Source: Dendrophyllia cribrosa
Lineage: Eukaryota > Cnidaria > Anthozoa > Scleractinia > Dendrophylliidae
Length of the DNA stretch: 64,000 bases
Reading direction: 5' to 3'
Assembly (NCBI GenBank): GCA_024195265.1
Contig: JAJLRJ010000014.1
Span: forward strand, 20,284,093 to 20,348,092
A program made the position numbers and the translations under genes. Below the pieces are notes generated by a model that was given only the letters and a program-made list of their open reading frames with translations, was not told the origin of the DNA and ran no database searches. This document shows positions 41,001 to 53,623 of the stretch, piece after piece. Each line of letters starts with the position of its first letter. The stretch's first letter is position 1.

Positions 41001-44000
41001 CGTTCTTAAAGCGTGTTGGGCAAAGGTGAATGGAGTACAAGTATTTTCCTCGTTCTTAAAGCGTATTACGCAAAAGGTGAATGGAGTACAAGTATTTTCC
41101 TCGTTCTTAAAGCGTGTTGCGCAAAAGGTAAATGGAATACAAGTATTTTCCTCGTTCTAAAAGCGTGTTGCGCAAAAGGTGAATGGAGTACAAGTATTTT
41201 CCTCGTTCTTAAAGCGTGTTGCGCAAAAGGTAAATGGAGTACAAGTATTTTCCTCGTTCTAAAAGCGTATTGCGCAAAAGGTGAATGGAGTACAAGTATT
41301 TTCCTCGTTTTTAAAGCGTGTTGCGCAAAAGGTAAATGGAGTACAAGTATTTTCCTCGTTCTTAAAGCGTGTTGCGCAAAAGGTAAATGGAGTACAAGTA
41401 TTTTCCTCGTTCTTAAAGCGTGTTGGGCAAAGGTGAATGGAGTACAAGTATTTTCCTCGTTTTTAAAGCGTATTACGCAAAAGGTGAATGGAGTACAAGT
41501 ATTTTCCTCGTTCTTAAAGCGTGTTGCGCAAAAGGTGAATGGAGTACAAGTATTTTCCTCGTTCTTAAAGCGTGTTGCGCAAAAGGTAAATGGACTACAA
41601 GTATTTTCCTCGTTCTTAAAGCGTGTTGGGCAAAGGTGAATGTAGTACAAGTATTTTCCTCGTTCTTAAAGCGTGTTGGGCAAAGGTGAATGGAGTACAA
41701 GTATTTTCCTCGTTCTTAAAGCGTGTTACGCAAAAGGTGAATGGAGTACAAGTATTTTCCTCGTTCTTAAAGCGTGTTGCGCAAAAGGTGAATGGAGTAC
41801 AAGTATTTCCCTCGTTCTTAAAGCGTGTTGCGCAAAAGGTAAATGGAGTACCAGTATTTTCCTCTTTCTAAAAGCGTGTTGCGCAAAAGGTGAATGGAGT
41901 ACAAGTATTTTCCTCGTTCTTAAAGCGTGTTGCGCAAAAGGTAAATGGAGTACAAGTATTTTTCTCGTTCTTAAAGCGTATTGCGCAAAACGTAAATGGA
42001 GTACAAGTATTTTCCTCGTTCTAAAAGCGTGTTGCGTAAAAGGTGAATGGAGTACAAGTATTTTCCTCGTTCTTAAAGCGTGTTGCGCAAAAGGTAAATG
42101 GAGTACAAGTATTTTCCTCGTTCTTAAAGCGTGTTGCGCAAAAGGTAAATGGACTACAAGTATTTTCCTCGTTCTTAAAGCGTGTTGGGCAAAGGTGAAT
42201 GGAGTACAAGTATTTTCCTCGTTCTTAAAGCGTGTTGGGCAAAGGTGAATGGAGTACAAGTATTTTCCTCGTTCTTAAAGCGAGTTACGCAAAAAGTAAA
42301 TGGAGTACAAGTATTTTTCTCGTTCTTAAAGCGTGTTGCGCAAAACGTAAATGGAGTACAAGTATTTTCCTCGTTCTAAAAGCGTGTTGCGTAAAAGGTG
42401 AATGGAGTACAAGTATTTTCCTCGTTCTTAAAGCGTGTTGGGCAAAGGTGAATGGAGTACAAGTATTTTCCTCGTTCTTAAAGCGAGTTACGCAAAAGGT
42501 GAATGGAGTACAAGTATTTTCCTCGTTCTTAAAGCGTGTTGCGCAAAAGGTAAATGGAGTAGAAGTATTTCCCTCGTTCTTAAAGCGTGTTGCGCAAAAG
42601 GTAAATGGAGTACCAGTATTTTCCTCGTTCTAAAAGCGTGTTGCGGAAAAGGTGAATGGAGTACAAGTATTTTCCTCGTTCTTAAAGCGTGTTGCGCAAA
42701 AGGTAAATGGAGTACAAGTATTTTCCTCGTTCTTAAAGCGTGTTTCGCAAAAGGTGAATGGAGTACAAGTATTTTCCTCGTTCTTAAAGCGTGTTGGGCA
42801 AAGGTGAATGGAGTACAAGTATTTTCCTCGTTCTTAAAGCGTGTTACGCAAAAGGTGAATGGAGTACAAGTATTTTCCTCGTTCTTAAAGCGTGTTGCGC
42901 AAAAGGTGAATGGAGTACAAGTATTTTCCTCGTTCTTAAAGCGTGTTGCGCAAAAGGTAAATGGAGTACAAGTATTTTCCTCGTTCTTAAAGCGTGTTGC
43001 GCAAAAGGTAAATGGAGTACCAGTATTTATCTCGTTCTAAAAGCGTGTTGCGCAAAAGGTGAATGGAGTACAAGTATTTTCCTCGTTCTTAAAGCGTGTT
43101 GCGCAAAAGGTAAATGGAGTAGAAGTATTTTCCTCGTTCTTAAAGCGTGTTGGGCAAAGGTGAATGGAGTACAAGTATTTTCCTCGTTCTTAAAGCGTGT
43201 TGGGCAAAGGTGAATGGAGTACAAGTATTTTCCTCGTTCTTAAAGCGTGTTACGCAAAAGGTGAATGGAGTGCAAGTATTTTCCTCGTTCTTAAAGCGTG
43301 TTGGGCAAAGGTGAATGGAGTACAAGTATTTTCCTCGTTCTTAAAGCGTGTTACGCAAAAGGTGAATGGAGTACAAGTATTTTCCTCGTTCTTAAAGCGT
43401 CTTACGCAAAAGGTGAATGGAGTACAAGTATTTTCCTCGTTCTTAAAGCGTCTTACGCAAAAGGTAAATGGAGTACAAGTATTTTCCTCGTTCTTAAAGC
43501 GTGTTACGCAAAAGGTAAATGGAGTACAAGTATTTTCCTCGTTCTTAAAGCGTGTTGGGCAAAGGTGAATGGAGTACAAGTATTTTCCTCGTTCTTAAAG
43601 CGTATTACGCAAAAGGTGAATGGAGTACAAGTATTTTCCTCGTTCTTAAAGCGTGTTGCGCAAAAGATGAATGGAGTACAAGTATTTTCCTCGCTCTTAA
43701 AGCGTGTTGCGCAAAAAGTAAATGGAGTACAAGTATTTTCCTCGTTCTAAAAGCGTGTTGCGTAAAAGGTGAATGGAGTACAAGTATTTTCCTCGTTCTT
43801 AAAGCGTGTTGCGCAAAAGGTAAATGGAGTACAAGTATTTTCCTCGTTCTAAAAGCGTGTTGCGTAAAAGGTGAATGGAGTACAAGTATTTTCCTCGTTC
43901 TTAAAGCGTGTTGCGCAAAAGGTAAATGGAGTACAAGTAATTTCCTCGTTCTTAAAGCGTGTTGGGCAAAGGTGAATGGAGTACAAGTATTTTCCTCGTT

Positions 44001-46195
44001 CTTAAAGCGTGTTGGGCAAAGGTGAATGGAGTACAAGTATTTTCCTCGTTCTTAAAGCGAGTTACGCAAAAGGTGAATGTAGTACAAGTATTTTCCTCGT
44101 TCTTAAAGCGTGTTACGCAAAAGGTAAATGGAGTACAAGTATTTTCCTCGTTCTTTAAGCGTGTTGCGCAAAAGGTAAATGGAGTAGAAGTATTTTCCTC
44201 GTTCTTAAAGCGTGTTGGGCAAACGTGAATGGAGTACAAGTATTTTCCTCGTTCTTAAAGCGTGTTGGGCAAAGGTGAATGGAGTACAAGTATTTTCCTC
44301 GTTCTTAAAGCGAGTTACGCAAAAGGTGAATGTAGTACAAGTATTTTTCTCGTTCTTAAAGCGTGTTGCGCAAAACGTAAATGGAGTACATGTATTTTCC
44401 TCGTTCTAAAAGCGTGTTGCGTAAAAGGTGAATGGAGTACAAGTATTTTTCTCGTTCCTAAAGCGTGTTGCGCAAAAGGTAAATGGAGTACAAGTATTTT
44501 CCTCGTTCTTAAAGCGTGTTGGGCAAAGGTGAATGGAGTACAAGTATTTTCCTCGTTCTTAAAGCGTGTTGGGCAAAGGTGAATGGAGTACAAGTATTTT
44601 CCTCGCTCTTAAAGCGAGTTACGCAAAAGGTGAATGTAGTACAAGTATTTTCCTCGTTCTTAAAGCGTGTTACGCAAAAGGTAAATGGAGTACAATTATT
44701 TTCCTCGTTCTTAAAGCGTGTTGGGCAAAGGTGAATGGAGTACAAGTATTTTCCTCGTTCTTAAAGCGTGTTACGCAAAAGGTGAATGGAGTACAAGTAT
44801 TTTCCTCGTTCTTAAAGCGTGTTGCGCAAAAGGTGAATGGAGTACAAGTATTTTCCTCGTTCTTAAAGCGTGTTGCGCAAAAGGTAAATGGGGTACAAGT
44901 ATTTCCCTCGTTCTTAAAGCGTGTTGCGCAAAAGGTAAATGGAGTACCAGTATTTTCCTCGTTCTAAAAGCGTGTTGCGCAAAAGGTGAATGGAGTACAA
45001 GTATTTTCCTCGTTCTTAAAGCGTGTTGCGCAAAAGGTAAATGGAGTACAAGTATTTTCCTCGTTCTTAAAGCGTGTTGCGTAAAAGGTGAATGGAGTAC
45101 AAGTATTTTCCTCGTTCTTAAAGCGTGTTGCGCAAAAGGTAAATGGAGTACAAGTATTTTCCTCGTTCTTAAAGCGTGTTGCGCAAAAGGTAAATGGAGT
45201 ACAAGTATTTTCTTCGTTCTTAAAGCGTGTTGGGCAAATGTGAATGGAGTACAAGTATTTTCCTCGTTCTTAAAGCGTGTTGGGCAAAGGTGAATGGAGT
45301 ACAAGTATTTTCCTCGTTCTTAAAGCGTGTTACGCAAAAGGTGAATGGAGTACAAGTATTTTCCTCGTTCTTAAAGCGTGTTGCGCAAAAGGTGAATGGA
45401 GTACAAGTATTTTCCTCGTTCTTAAAGCGTGTTGCGCAAAAGGTAAATGGAGTACAAGTATTTTCCTCGTTCTTAAAGCGTGTTGCGCAGAAGGTAAATG
45501 GAGTACCAGTATTTTCCTCGTTCTAAAAGCGTGTTGCGCAAAAGGTGAATGGAGTAGAAGTATTTTCCTCGTTCTTAAAGCGTGTTGCGTAAAAGGTAAA
45601 TGGAGTACAAGTATTTTCCTCGTTCTTAAAGCGTGTTGCGCAAAAGGTAAATGGAGTACAAGTATTTTCCTCGTTCTTAAAGCGTGTTGGGCAAAGGTGA
45701 ATGGAGTACAAGTATTTTCCTCGTTCTTAAAGCGTGTTGGGCAAAGGTGAATGGAGTACAAGTATTTTCCTCGTTCTTAAAGCGTATTACGCAAAAGGTG
45801 AATGGAGTACAAGTATTTTCCTCGTTCTTAAAGCGTGTTGCGCAAAAGGTGAATGGAGTACAAGTATTTTCCTCGTTCTTAAAGCGTGTTGCGCAAAAAG
45901 TAAATGGAGTACAAGTATTTTCCTCGTTCTAAAAGCGTGTTGCGCAAAACGTAAATGGAGTACAAGTATTTTCCTCGTTCTAAAAGCGTGTTGCGTAAAA
46001 GGTGAATGGAGTACAAGTATTTTCCTCGTTCTTAAAGCGTGTTGCGCAAAAGGTAAATGGAGTACAAGTATTTTCCTCGTTCTTAAAGCGTGTTGGGCAA
46101 AGGTGAATGGAGTACAAGTATTTTCCTCGTTCTTAAAGCGTGTTGGGCAAAGGTGAATGGAGTACAAGTATTTTCCTCGTTCTTAAAGCGAGTTA
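38075..46195. repeat. 51-bp satellite array, left part
   Basis: Unit about GCGTGTTGCGCAAAAGGTGA / ATGGAGTACAAGTATTTTCC / TCGTTCTTAAA (51 bp), with a frequent 50-bp variant containing TTGGGCAAAGG. Identity between units is very high. Within it, about 38.63-41.06 kb is repeated at about 41.07-43.5 kb with an offset of 2437 bp (for example the GGTAAATGGAATAC variant at 38691 and 41128), so there is a higher-order unit of about 48 monomers. Open frames arise because 51 is a multiple of 3; none is a gene. Confidence 0.97.
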
Positions 46196-47136
46196 AGGTG
46201 GATTTCCACTGTCGCGTAAAAATTTACGTACGTAAAACGTGCGTTAAAAAAACTTACGTTACCAATTTCCACTGTTGCGTAAAAAATAATAAAAAACGTT
46301 TCCGTTTTACGTACGTTAAACGTACGTAAATACCTGCCATCCTGAAATTTTGGCGCGAAATGGTTATTTGCCGCTAAAGTAATGGCCGCCGTTATAAACA
46401 AGCGGTTCTTTCTCCTGTTGTACCTTAGACAGAGACGAAAAAGACGACAAAAATATCGGAAAAGATTTCGGATCAGAGAGCTATTTCAAAATCGGTTTCA
46501 AGTGGGGGAATACCACACTCTAGTGCAAGAAATGCGCGAAAATGACCACGAGTCATTTTATAAATACTTCCGGATGACACCTGAAAGATTTGACCACCTT
46601 CTTTCTCTTGTGGGACCGATGCTGTCTAAGAAATCCTTGTATCGTGAGCCAATCAGTCCCGGTGAACGTCTCGCTGTTACTCTTCGATTTCTAGCTACTG
46701 GTGATTCCTTACAGACGATATCATTTAGCTACCGCCTTGGCCATACAACCGTGAGTAGAATAATTCCTGAGGTGTGCGATGCATTGTGGATTGCACTACA
46801 GGAATATGTAAAGCAGATAAAACAAAATGGCGTCTACATGGAGTTGGTGTCATGTGACAAAATCCGAAATTGCCATTGGTTAAATCGCCGCGTAAACGCA
46901 GACATCCGCGAAAAAGTTGAACCCAGTTCAACTTTTCCGAAAACGCTCGCGAGGGCTACGTGCCTTTACGTGCGTATAACGTACGTAAAAACCTAGAAAA
47001 AAACGCGGCACTGGAAATTGGACAACGTAAAGTCAACGCACGTAGTTACGCGCGTAAAATTTCATTTTTACGTACGTTAAAAATTTTTACGTACGTTAAC
47101 GTGCGTAGGCAAAAACGCGACAGTGGAAATCCACCT
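46196..47136 (+). mobile_element. PIF/Harbinger element, 941 bp, internally deleted, with TTA target duplication
   Basis: Inverted ends AGGTGGATTTCCACTGTCGC and GCGACAGTGGAAATCCACCT, with inner ACGTACGTAAA-rich arms. TTA lies on both sides (46193-46195, 47137-47139), and removing the element plus one TTA restores a normal satellite unit. A TWA target duplication is typical of PIF/Harbinger. Confidence 0.92.
46382..46996 (+). pseudogene. N-terminal fragment of Harbinger (HARBI1-like) transposase
   Basis: The frame gives about 165 transposase-like residues: YHTLVQEMRENDHESFYKYF, RMTPERFDHLLSLVGPML, ISPGERLAVTLRFLATGDSL and YRLGHTTVSRIIPEVCDALW. These match the helix-turn-helix N-terminal half of HARBI1-type transposases. 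The DDE catalytic part is absent: after LQEYVK the frame runs into the right inverted-repeat region. The element is therefore non-autonomous. Confidence 0.88.
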
Positions 47137-50100
47137 TTACGCAAAAGGTGAATGTAGTACAAGTATTTTCCTCGTTCTTAAAGCGTGTTACGCAAAAGGT
47201 AAATGGAGTACAAGTATTTTCCTCGTTCTTAAAGCGTGTTGGGCAAAGGTGAATGGAGTACAAGTATTTTCCTCGTTCTTAAAGCGTGTTACGCAAAAGG
47301 TGAATGTAATACAAGTATTTTCCTCGTTCTTAAAGCGTGTTACGCAAAAGGTGAATGGAGTACAAGTATTTTCCTCGTTCTTAAAGCGTGTTGCGCAAAA
47401 GGTGAATGGAGTACAAGTATTTTCCTCGTTCTTAAAGCGTGTTGGGCAAAGGTGAATGGAGTACAAGTATTTTCCTCGTTCTTAAAGCATATTACGCAAA
47501 AAGTGAATGGAGTACAAGTATTTTCCTCGTTCTTAAAGCGTGTTGCGCAAAAGGTGAATGGAGTACAAGTATTTTCCTCGTTCTTAAAGCGTGTTGCGCA
47601 AAAAGTAAATGGAGTACAAGTATTTTTCTCGTTCTTAAAGCGTGTTGCGCAAAACGTAAATGGAGTACATGTATTTTCCTCGTTCTAAAAGCGTGTTGCG
47701 TAAAAGGTGAATGGAGTACAAGTATTTTCCTCGTTCTTAAAGGGTGTTGCGCAAAAGGTAAATGGAGTACAAGTATTTTCCTCGTTCTTAAAGCGTGTTA
47801 CGCAAAAGGTGAATGGAGTAGAAGTATTTTCCTCGTTCTTAAAGCGTGTTGGGCAAAGGTGAATGGAGTACAAGTATTTTCCTCGTTCTTAAAGCGTGTT
47901 ACGCAAAAGGTGAATGGAGTAGAAGTATTTTCCTCGTTCTTAAAGCGTGTTGCGCAAAAGGTGAATGGAGTACAAGTATTTTCCTCGTTCTTAAAGCGTG
48001 TTGCGCAAAAGGTAAATGGAGTACAAGTATTTCCCTCGTTCTTAAAGCGTGTTGCGCAAAAGGTAAATGGAGTACCAGTATTTTCCTCGTTCTAAAAGCG
48101 TGTTGCGCAAAAGGTGAATGGAGTACAAGTATTTTCCTCGTTCTTAAAGCGTGTTGCGCAAAAGGTAAATGGAGTACAAGTATTTTCCTCGTTCTTAAGG
48201 CGTGTTGCGTAAAAGGTGAATGGAGTACAAGTATTTTCCTCGTTCTTAAAGCGTGTTGCGCAAAAGGTAAATGGAGTACAAGTATTTTCCTCGTTGTTAA
48301 AGCGTGTTGCGCAAAAGGTAAATGGAGTACAAGTATTTTCCTCGTTCTTAAAGCGTGTTGGGCAAAGGTGAATGGAGTACAAGTATTTTCCTCGTTCTTA
48401 AAGCGTGTTACGCAAAAGGTGAATGGAGTACAAGTATTTTCCTCGTTCTTAAAGCGTGTTGCGCAAAAGGTAAATGGAGTACAAGTATTTTCCTCGTTCT
48501 TAAAGCGTGTTGCGCAAAAGGTAAATGGAGTACCAGTATTTTCCTCGTTCTAAAAGCGTGTTGCGCAAAAGGTGAATGGAGTAGAAGTATTTTCCTCGTT
48601 CTTAAAGCGTGTTGCGTAAAAGGTAAATGGAGTACAAGTATTTTCCTCGTTCTTAAAGCGTGTTGGGCAAAGGTGAATGGAGTACAAGTATTTTCCTCGT
48701 TCTTAAAGCGAGGTACGCAAAAGGTGAATGGAGTACAAGTATTTTCCTCGTTCTTAAAGCGTGTTACGCAAAAGGTAAATGGAGTACAAGTATTTTCCTC
48801 GTTCTTAAAGCGTGTTGGGCAAAGGTGAATGGAGTACAAGTATTTTCCTCGTTCTTAAAGCGTGTTACGCAAAAGGTGAATGGAGTACAAGTATTTTCCT
48901 CGTTCTTAAAGCGTGTTGCGCAAAAGGTGAATGGAGTACAAGTATTTTCCTCGTTCTTAAAGCGTGTTGCGCAAAAGGTAAATGGAGTACAAGTATTTTC
49001 CTCGTTCTTAAAGCGTGTTGCGTAAAAGGTGAATGGAGTACAAGTATTTTCCTCGTTCTTAAAGCGTGTTGCGCAAAAGGTAAATGGAGTACAAGTATTT
49101 TCCTCGTTCTTAAAGCGTGTTGGGCAAAGGTGAATGGAGTACAAGTATTTTCCTCGTTCTTAAAGCGTGTTACGCAAAAGGTGAATGGAGTACAAGTATT
49201 TTCCTCGTTCTTAAAGCGTGTTGCGCAAAAGGTGAATGGAGTACAAGTATTTTCCTCGTTCTTAAAGCGTGTTGCGCGAAAGGTAAATGGAGTACAAGTA
49301 TTTTCCTCGTTCTTAAAGCGTGTTGCGCAAAAGGTAAATGGAGTACCAGTATTTTCCTCGTTCTAAAAGCGTGTTGCGCAAAAGGTGAATGGAGTAGAAG
49401 GATTTTCCTCGTTCTTAAAGCGTGTTGCGTAAAAGGTAAATGGAGTACAAGTATTTTCCTCGTTCTTAAAGCGTGTTGGGCAAAGGTGAATGGAGTACAA
49501 GTATTTTCCTCGTTCTTAAAGCGAGTTACGCAAAAGGTGAATGGAGTACAATTATTTTCCTCGTTCTTAAAGCGTGTTACGCAAAAGGTAAATGGAGTAC
49601 AAGTATTTTCCTCGTTCTTAAAGCGTGTTGGGCAAAGGTGAATGGAGTACAAGTATTTTCCTCGTTCTTAAAGCGTGTTACGCAAAAGGTGAATGGAGTA
49701 CAAGTATTTTCCTCGTTCTTAAAGCGTGTTGCGCAAAAGGTAAATGGAGTACAAGTATTTTCCTCGTTCTTAAAGCGTGTTGCGCAAAAGGTAAATGGAG
49801 TACCAGTATTTTCCTCGTTCTAAAAGCGTGTTGCGCAAAAGGTGAATGGAGTAGAAGTATTTTCCTCGTTCTTAAAGCGTGTTGCGTAAAAGGTAAATGG
49901 AGTACAAGTATTTTCCTCGTTCTTAAAGCGTGTTGCGCAAAAGGTAAATGGAGTACAAGTATTTTCCTCGTTCTTAAAGCGTGTTGGGCAAAGGTGAATG
50001 GAGTACAAGTATTTTCCTCGTTCTTAAAGCGTGTTGGGCAAAGGTGAATGGAGTACAAGTATTTTCCTCGTTCTTAAAGCGTGTTGCGCAAAAGATAAAT

Positions 50101-50393
50101 TGAGTACAAGTATTTTCCTCGTTCTTAAAGCGTGTTGCGCAAAAGGTGAATGGAGTATATGTATATTCCTCGTTCTAAAAGCGTCTTGCGCAAAAAGTAA
50201 ATGGAGTACAAGTATTTTCCTCGTTCTTAAAGCGTGTTGCGCAAAAGGTAAATGGAGTACAAGTATTTTCCTCGTTCTTAAAGCGTGTTGCGTGAAAGGT
50301 AAATGAGTACAAGTATTTTCCTCGTTCTTAAAGCGTGTTGCGCAAAAGGTGAATGAATTACATGTATATTCCTTGTTCTAAAAGCGTGTTGCG
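47137..50393. repeat. 51-bp satellite array, right part
   Basis: Same unit and 50/51-bp alternation as on the left of the Harbinger insertion. Units degrade toward the right edge (50090-50393: AAAAGATAAATTGAGTAC, GTATATGTATATTCC), as expected at an array boundary. Confidence 0.97.
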
Positions 50394-51147
50394 GGGTGGG
50401 GTGTGCGACACGCTTCTTTAAACCCTTACCTTATTTCAGACCAAAGGGGTTTTAAAACATGATTCAAAATCCTGCAACTTTTTTCGTGCTGCATGCAACT
50501 ACTGTTGTGAGCGAGTTGTAGGCTAATTAAGACGACGCGATTCGTGTTGTATGTATGGCGTGAGTAGGTTGCATGCGATAGTTGTAGGCAAAAGTTATGC
50601 CGTCTAAATCAGCCTTTTAAGAAACAACTAAAATAGCCAAGTTAATTCAAAAGTAAAATCCTATTTCTCGGTCAATTTGTATGGAAGGGGAGGTGGGTGG
50701 GGCGGGGGGCATCGTGTTTCGCGGAGACAATTCATTATAAAAGTTTATCAGCTCTCTCCTTCTCCCCTCTACAGTAAAAAGCATCTGGGAGCAAGGAAAT
50801 GCGGCTGTATTTGTACATATATAAAATGTTGGCTATTTAAAACAAGTCTTGTGAGACCATGTTTAGTTTCGTAAGTCTTTTCAATCAAAGGTATCTACGC
50901 TGGTAGCATTTGAATACAGCTTAAAGTTCAATTTTGACGGGAAATTATTTCCGAGAACAATTGCTTCCACATAGAACTGTGGAGAAAGTTTTAAAAATAA
51001 ATTCTTATTTGAATTGCAAATGCAGATTAATTAACATTTCGTTATTCATTTTTTTCTTCGCACCTTCACCACGCGTACGAGGAAAGCGAAGGAGGCTGAC
51101 ATGTTTACAGATAATTCTAGATTGCAAACAAAACTTTAATAACTTTA
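50394..51147. other. Unique flank of the satellite, no gene seen
   Basis: Starts with a G-rich edge (GCGGGGTGGGGTGTGCGACA) and TAAACCCTTACCTTATTTCA, which resembles a family C end. Short frames only. It could include 5' UTR of the putative spliced transcript that follows. Confidence 0.4.
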
Positions 51148-51822
51148 ATGTTGTTCGAGACGAGGAACAAAGTCATCTGCCTCAGCATGCTGACCACAAC
51201 ATTTTCTGAAGCGAAGATTTACTTTGTCAACACGTCGATGAGTGACGATAACTTTAAAACGTCTTCTAAAACTACGTACTTTAGGTAAGAAAAATATTAT
51301 ATTGTTATATAGTTTTCTTGTAGCATTTATTGAGGGTTGTTTTCAAGCAATGGCTTAAACGGTCGGTTGGTTTAGTTTACACTCGACGCTAAAAAAGACT
51401 CTACTTTTCGCTTAATCAAGTGTGCAAACTGTTGTATGTGATTTGAGATACACAGACTGACGAGATATAGCAATTTTATTCTGGTGATGTTATTTAGTTA
51501 GTCTACAACTAAAATTTCAACCATATTTAACAATCGCCTCTTAAATAATCGGGTGTATAGTAAATAACCGATGTAGACGCTCAGTCTGGTACATAATACT
51601 GATGTTTTGCTATTGCAAAATATGTTAAAATGAATCGCGGCCGAACAGTAGAATACCCGGCCACTAACTTGCATTTCATTGAATATGAATGGTTTCGGCT
51701 TTTGTTTTCATGTATCGTTTTTCAAAACATTGAGAGATACGTAAATAAGTGGCCGGGACAAAAATTACTCCGTCTCAGTGGGAGCAACTAAAAGCATAAT
51801 CGTAAGACCGCTTATAATCGAC

Positions 51823-51899
<77 letters not shown>

Positions 51900-53085
51900 C
51901 AGACATAAGTTACGTTAGGGTACCCAGGACCTAGGTTGCCAAGGATTTACAGTGTTGCAGTTGCAGTTGATCGGCCAGTTGAGATGTAATATAGGTTTTT
52001 TTTAAAAGAAGTGCTCTTGATTTTCAGAAATCTGAAAATGTAATTATACTTTACATTAACTTTGTACTATCTTTTTTAGTCTTTTATTGATATATTTTTC
52101 ATATACATGTAGGTATACATACATTTTAAAGGCTTTGTAAAGGAATTTATTGTAAACTTATAAATTGTGTTTTATAATTAAAGTTCTCTATTTATAATAA
52201 TAATAATAATAATAAATAATATTAATAATAGGTAGGTAGGCTATTAAAATTTTTACAAAAAATTATTTCTCGGAAAAACTTTTAAGGGACAAAAAATTTG
52301 TACATTTTTTTAAATACATGTAAGAATCAAGTTTGTATGAAAGTTACTCAATAAAGTTTCATATTTAAAAAAATAATAATAATAATAATCATAATCATAA
52401 TAATAATAATAATAATTCATCTCCAGGTCAATGTCAGACAGACGCGGAATGGAAGAATGTGGCAGGCACCAACAACCTCTTCATGAATTGTTTCAGCAGG
52501 TGAGATTTGGAAAAGCACTTATGATTAGATGTAGGTCTTATGGGTTGGTGTCTGAAAAAGACAACGAATAGTTTCATATGACTCTCAGGGATAGTCGAGC
52601 GAGCAAAACACGTGAGAGCGCGAAAAAAACGCCTATGGCGAAGAGACGTGACTCACCCACGACTTTCCCTGCGGACAAAATAAACGACGACAACTCTCCG
52701 CCTAGAATCGCCTCCAACGAGTAGGCACGATTCGCTCACGGGCTGTTTCGTCCTCGCGGCTATCCCTAGAACTGAAATGAGAGAAACTAATCGTAGTTTG
52801 GAAAAATTAATTGAGTAGAAAACAGACAATCTCTTTTGTCCCAGTAAATGTCAGTTTTATGATATAAAGACAACAAATCTGCTTCGAAAGAAGTCTGGAC
52901 CAGGGAGGGTGTGGGTGGAGGCTTTTGTCCCGTTTAACTTTTGGCCTACGATTCTTTAGTTAGATAGAAACATTACCCAGCGAATACGTATACTTACGTG
53001 ATAGTTTTCTTTTATTAGGTTAAACACAGAAATGAGAAATCATGACAGAGCTACCGTCAATTTCAACATGATAATGTTGAAAGAG
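51148..53085 (+). CDS. Possible small three-exon gene (78 aa) or spliced lncRNA
   Basis: Exon A 51148-51284 (ATG, then MLFETRNKVICLSMLTTTF, ending TTTAG/GTAAGA). Exon B 52427-52499 (acceptor CATCTCCAG, SMSDRRGMEECGRHQQPLHE, donor CAG/GTGAGA). Exon C 53019-53085 (acceptor TTTTATTAG, VKHRNEKS, stop at 53043-53045, donor GAG/GTGAGT). Phases agree (2/1, 0/0). A fourth exon may start at 53762 after CTATGCAG; the stop lies about 40 nt before the last junction, so decay would not be triggered. Four good splice sites in order support a transcript. The peptide has no recognised family, so coding status is doubtful. Confidence 0.35.
51826..51898. repeat. (AAT)n microsatellite
   Basis: About 70 bp of AAT with one interruption. 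Similar runs at about 52190-52232 and 52370-52415 lie in the same intron. Confidence 0.95.
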
Positions 53086-53159
53086 GTGAGTTGATTGATA
53101 ACTGGGGGATTAAAATAAATAATAAAAACTGAGTTGATAAGGTAAATTAGCCACCGGAA

Positions 53160-53293
53160 GAAGATTCAAAAGGTTACGTTTCGAGTTCTAGCCTTTCGTT
53201 ATTCGCATAACTTTCCATTTGTGAAGTGTCAGCCCTTTGTGATTCACTCTGACAAAGGGCAAGCGCTCGAAACGTCAGCTTTTGAATCTTTTC
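53160..53293. repeat. Palindromic element carrying CGAAACGT motifs (Penelope/hammerhead-like)
   Basis: AAGATTCAAAAGGTTACGTT and its complement at 53271-53292 frame two inverted copies of a CTGAC-AAAGGGC-AAGC-GCTCGAAACGTCAG type motif (best copy 53247-53277). It resembles the hammerhead ribozyme strands reported from Penelope-like elements, but the core is CUGACAA and one base is extra before stem II, so activity is unlikely. Confidence 0.45.
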
Positions 53294-53321
53294 AAGGCAG
53301 CCAATTTACCTTAGTTATTAA

Positions 53322-53623
53322 CCCCCCCCCCCCCCCCCGGGGGGGGATACTTCCTTATATAAGCTGAATAGGTATGTGCGGCCCTAAAGGGTATGGTTTT
53401 CAAGCCGTTTTTGGTCTGAAATAGGGTATGGTTTACTCACTCTGGTCTGGAATTGGGTATGGATTTTAGAAGAAGCTACTTTTTTCACTTCTGAGAAATG
53501 CGGAAGCACTTCCTGGTTGAAATAGGGTATCGAAATTTGGGTAGGGAATATCGCATATTTTGGTCTGAAATAGGGTAAGGGTTTTTAAGAAGCGTGCCGC
53601 ATACCCCCACCCAAATTTTCGGG

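Noticed and set aside
38075..50393. CRISPR-like array or a long repetitive protein gene
   Set aside because: Units are contiguous 51-mers without unique spacers, and frames are broken by 50-bp units and open on both strands alike. It is a eukaryotic satellite.
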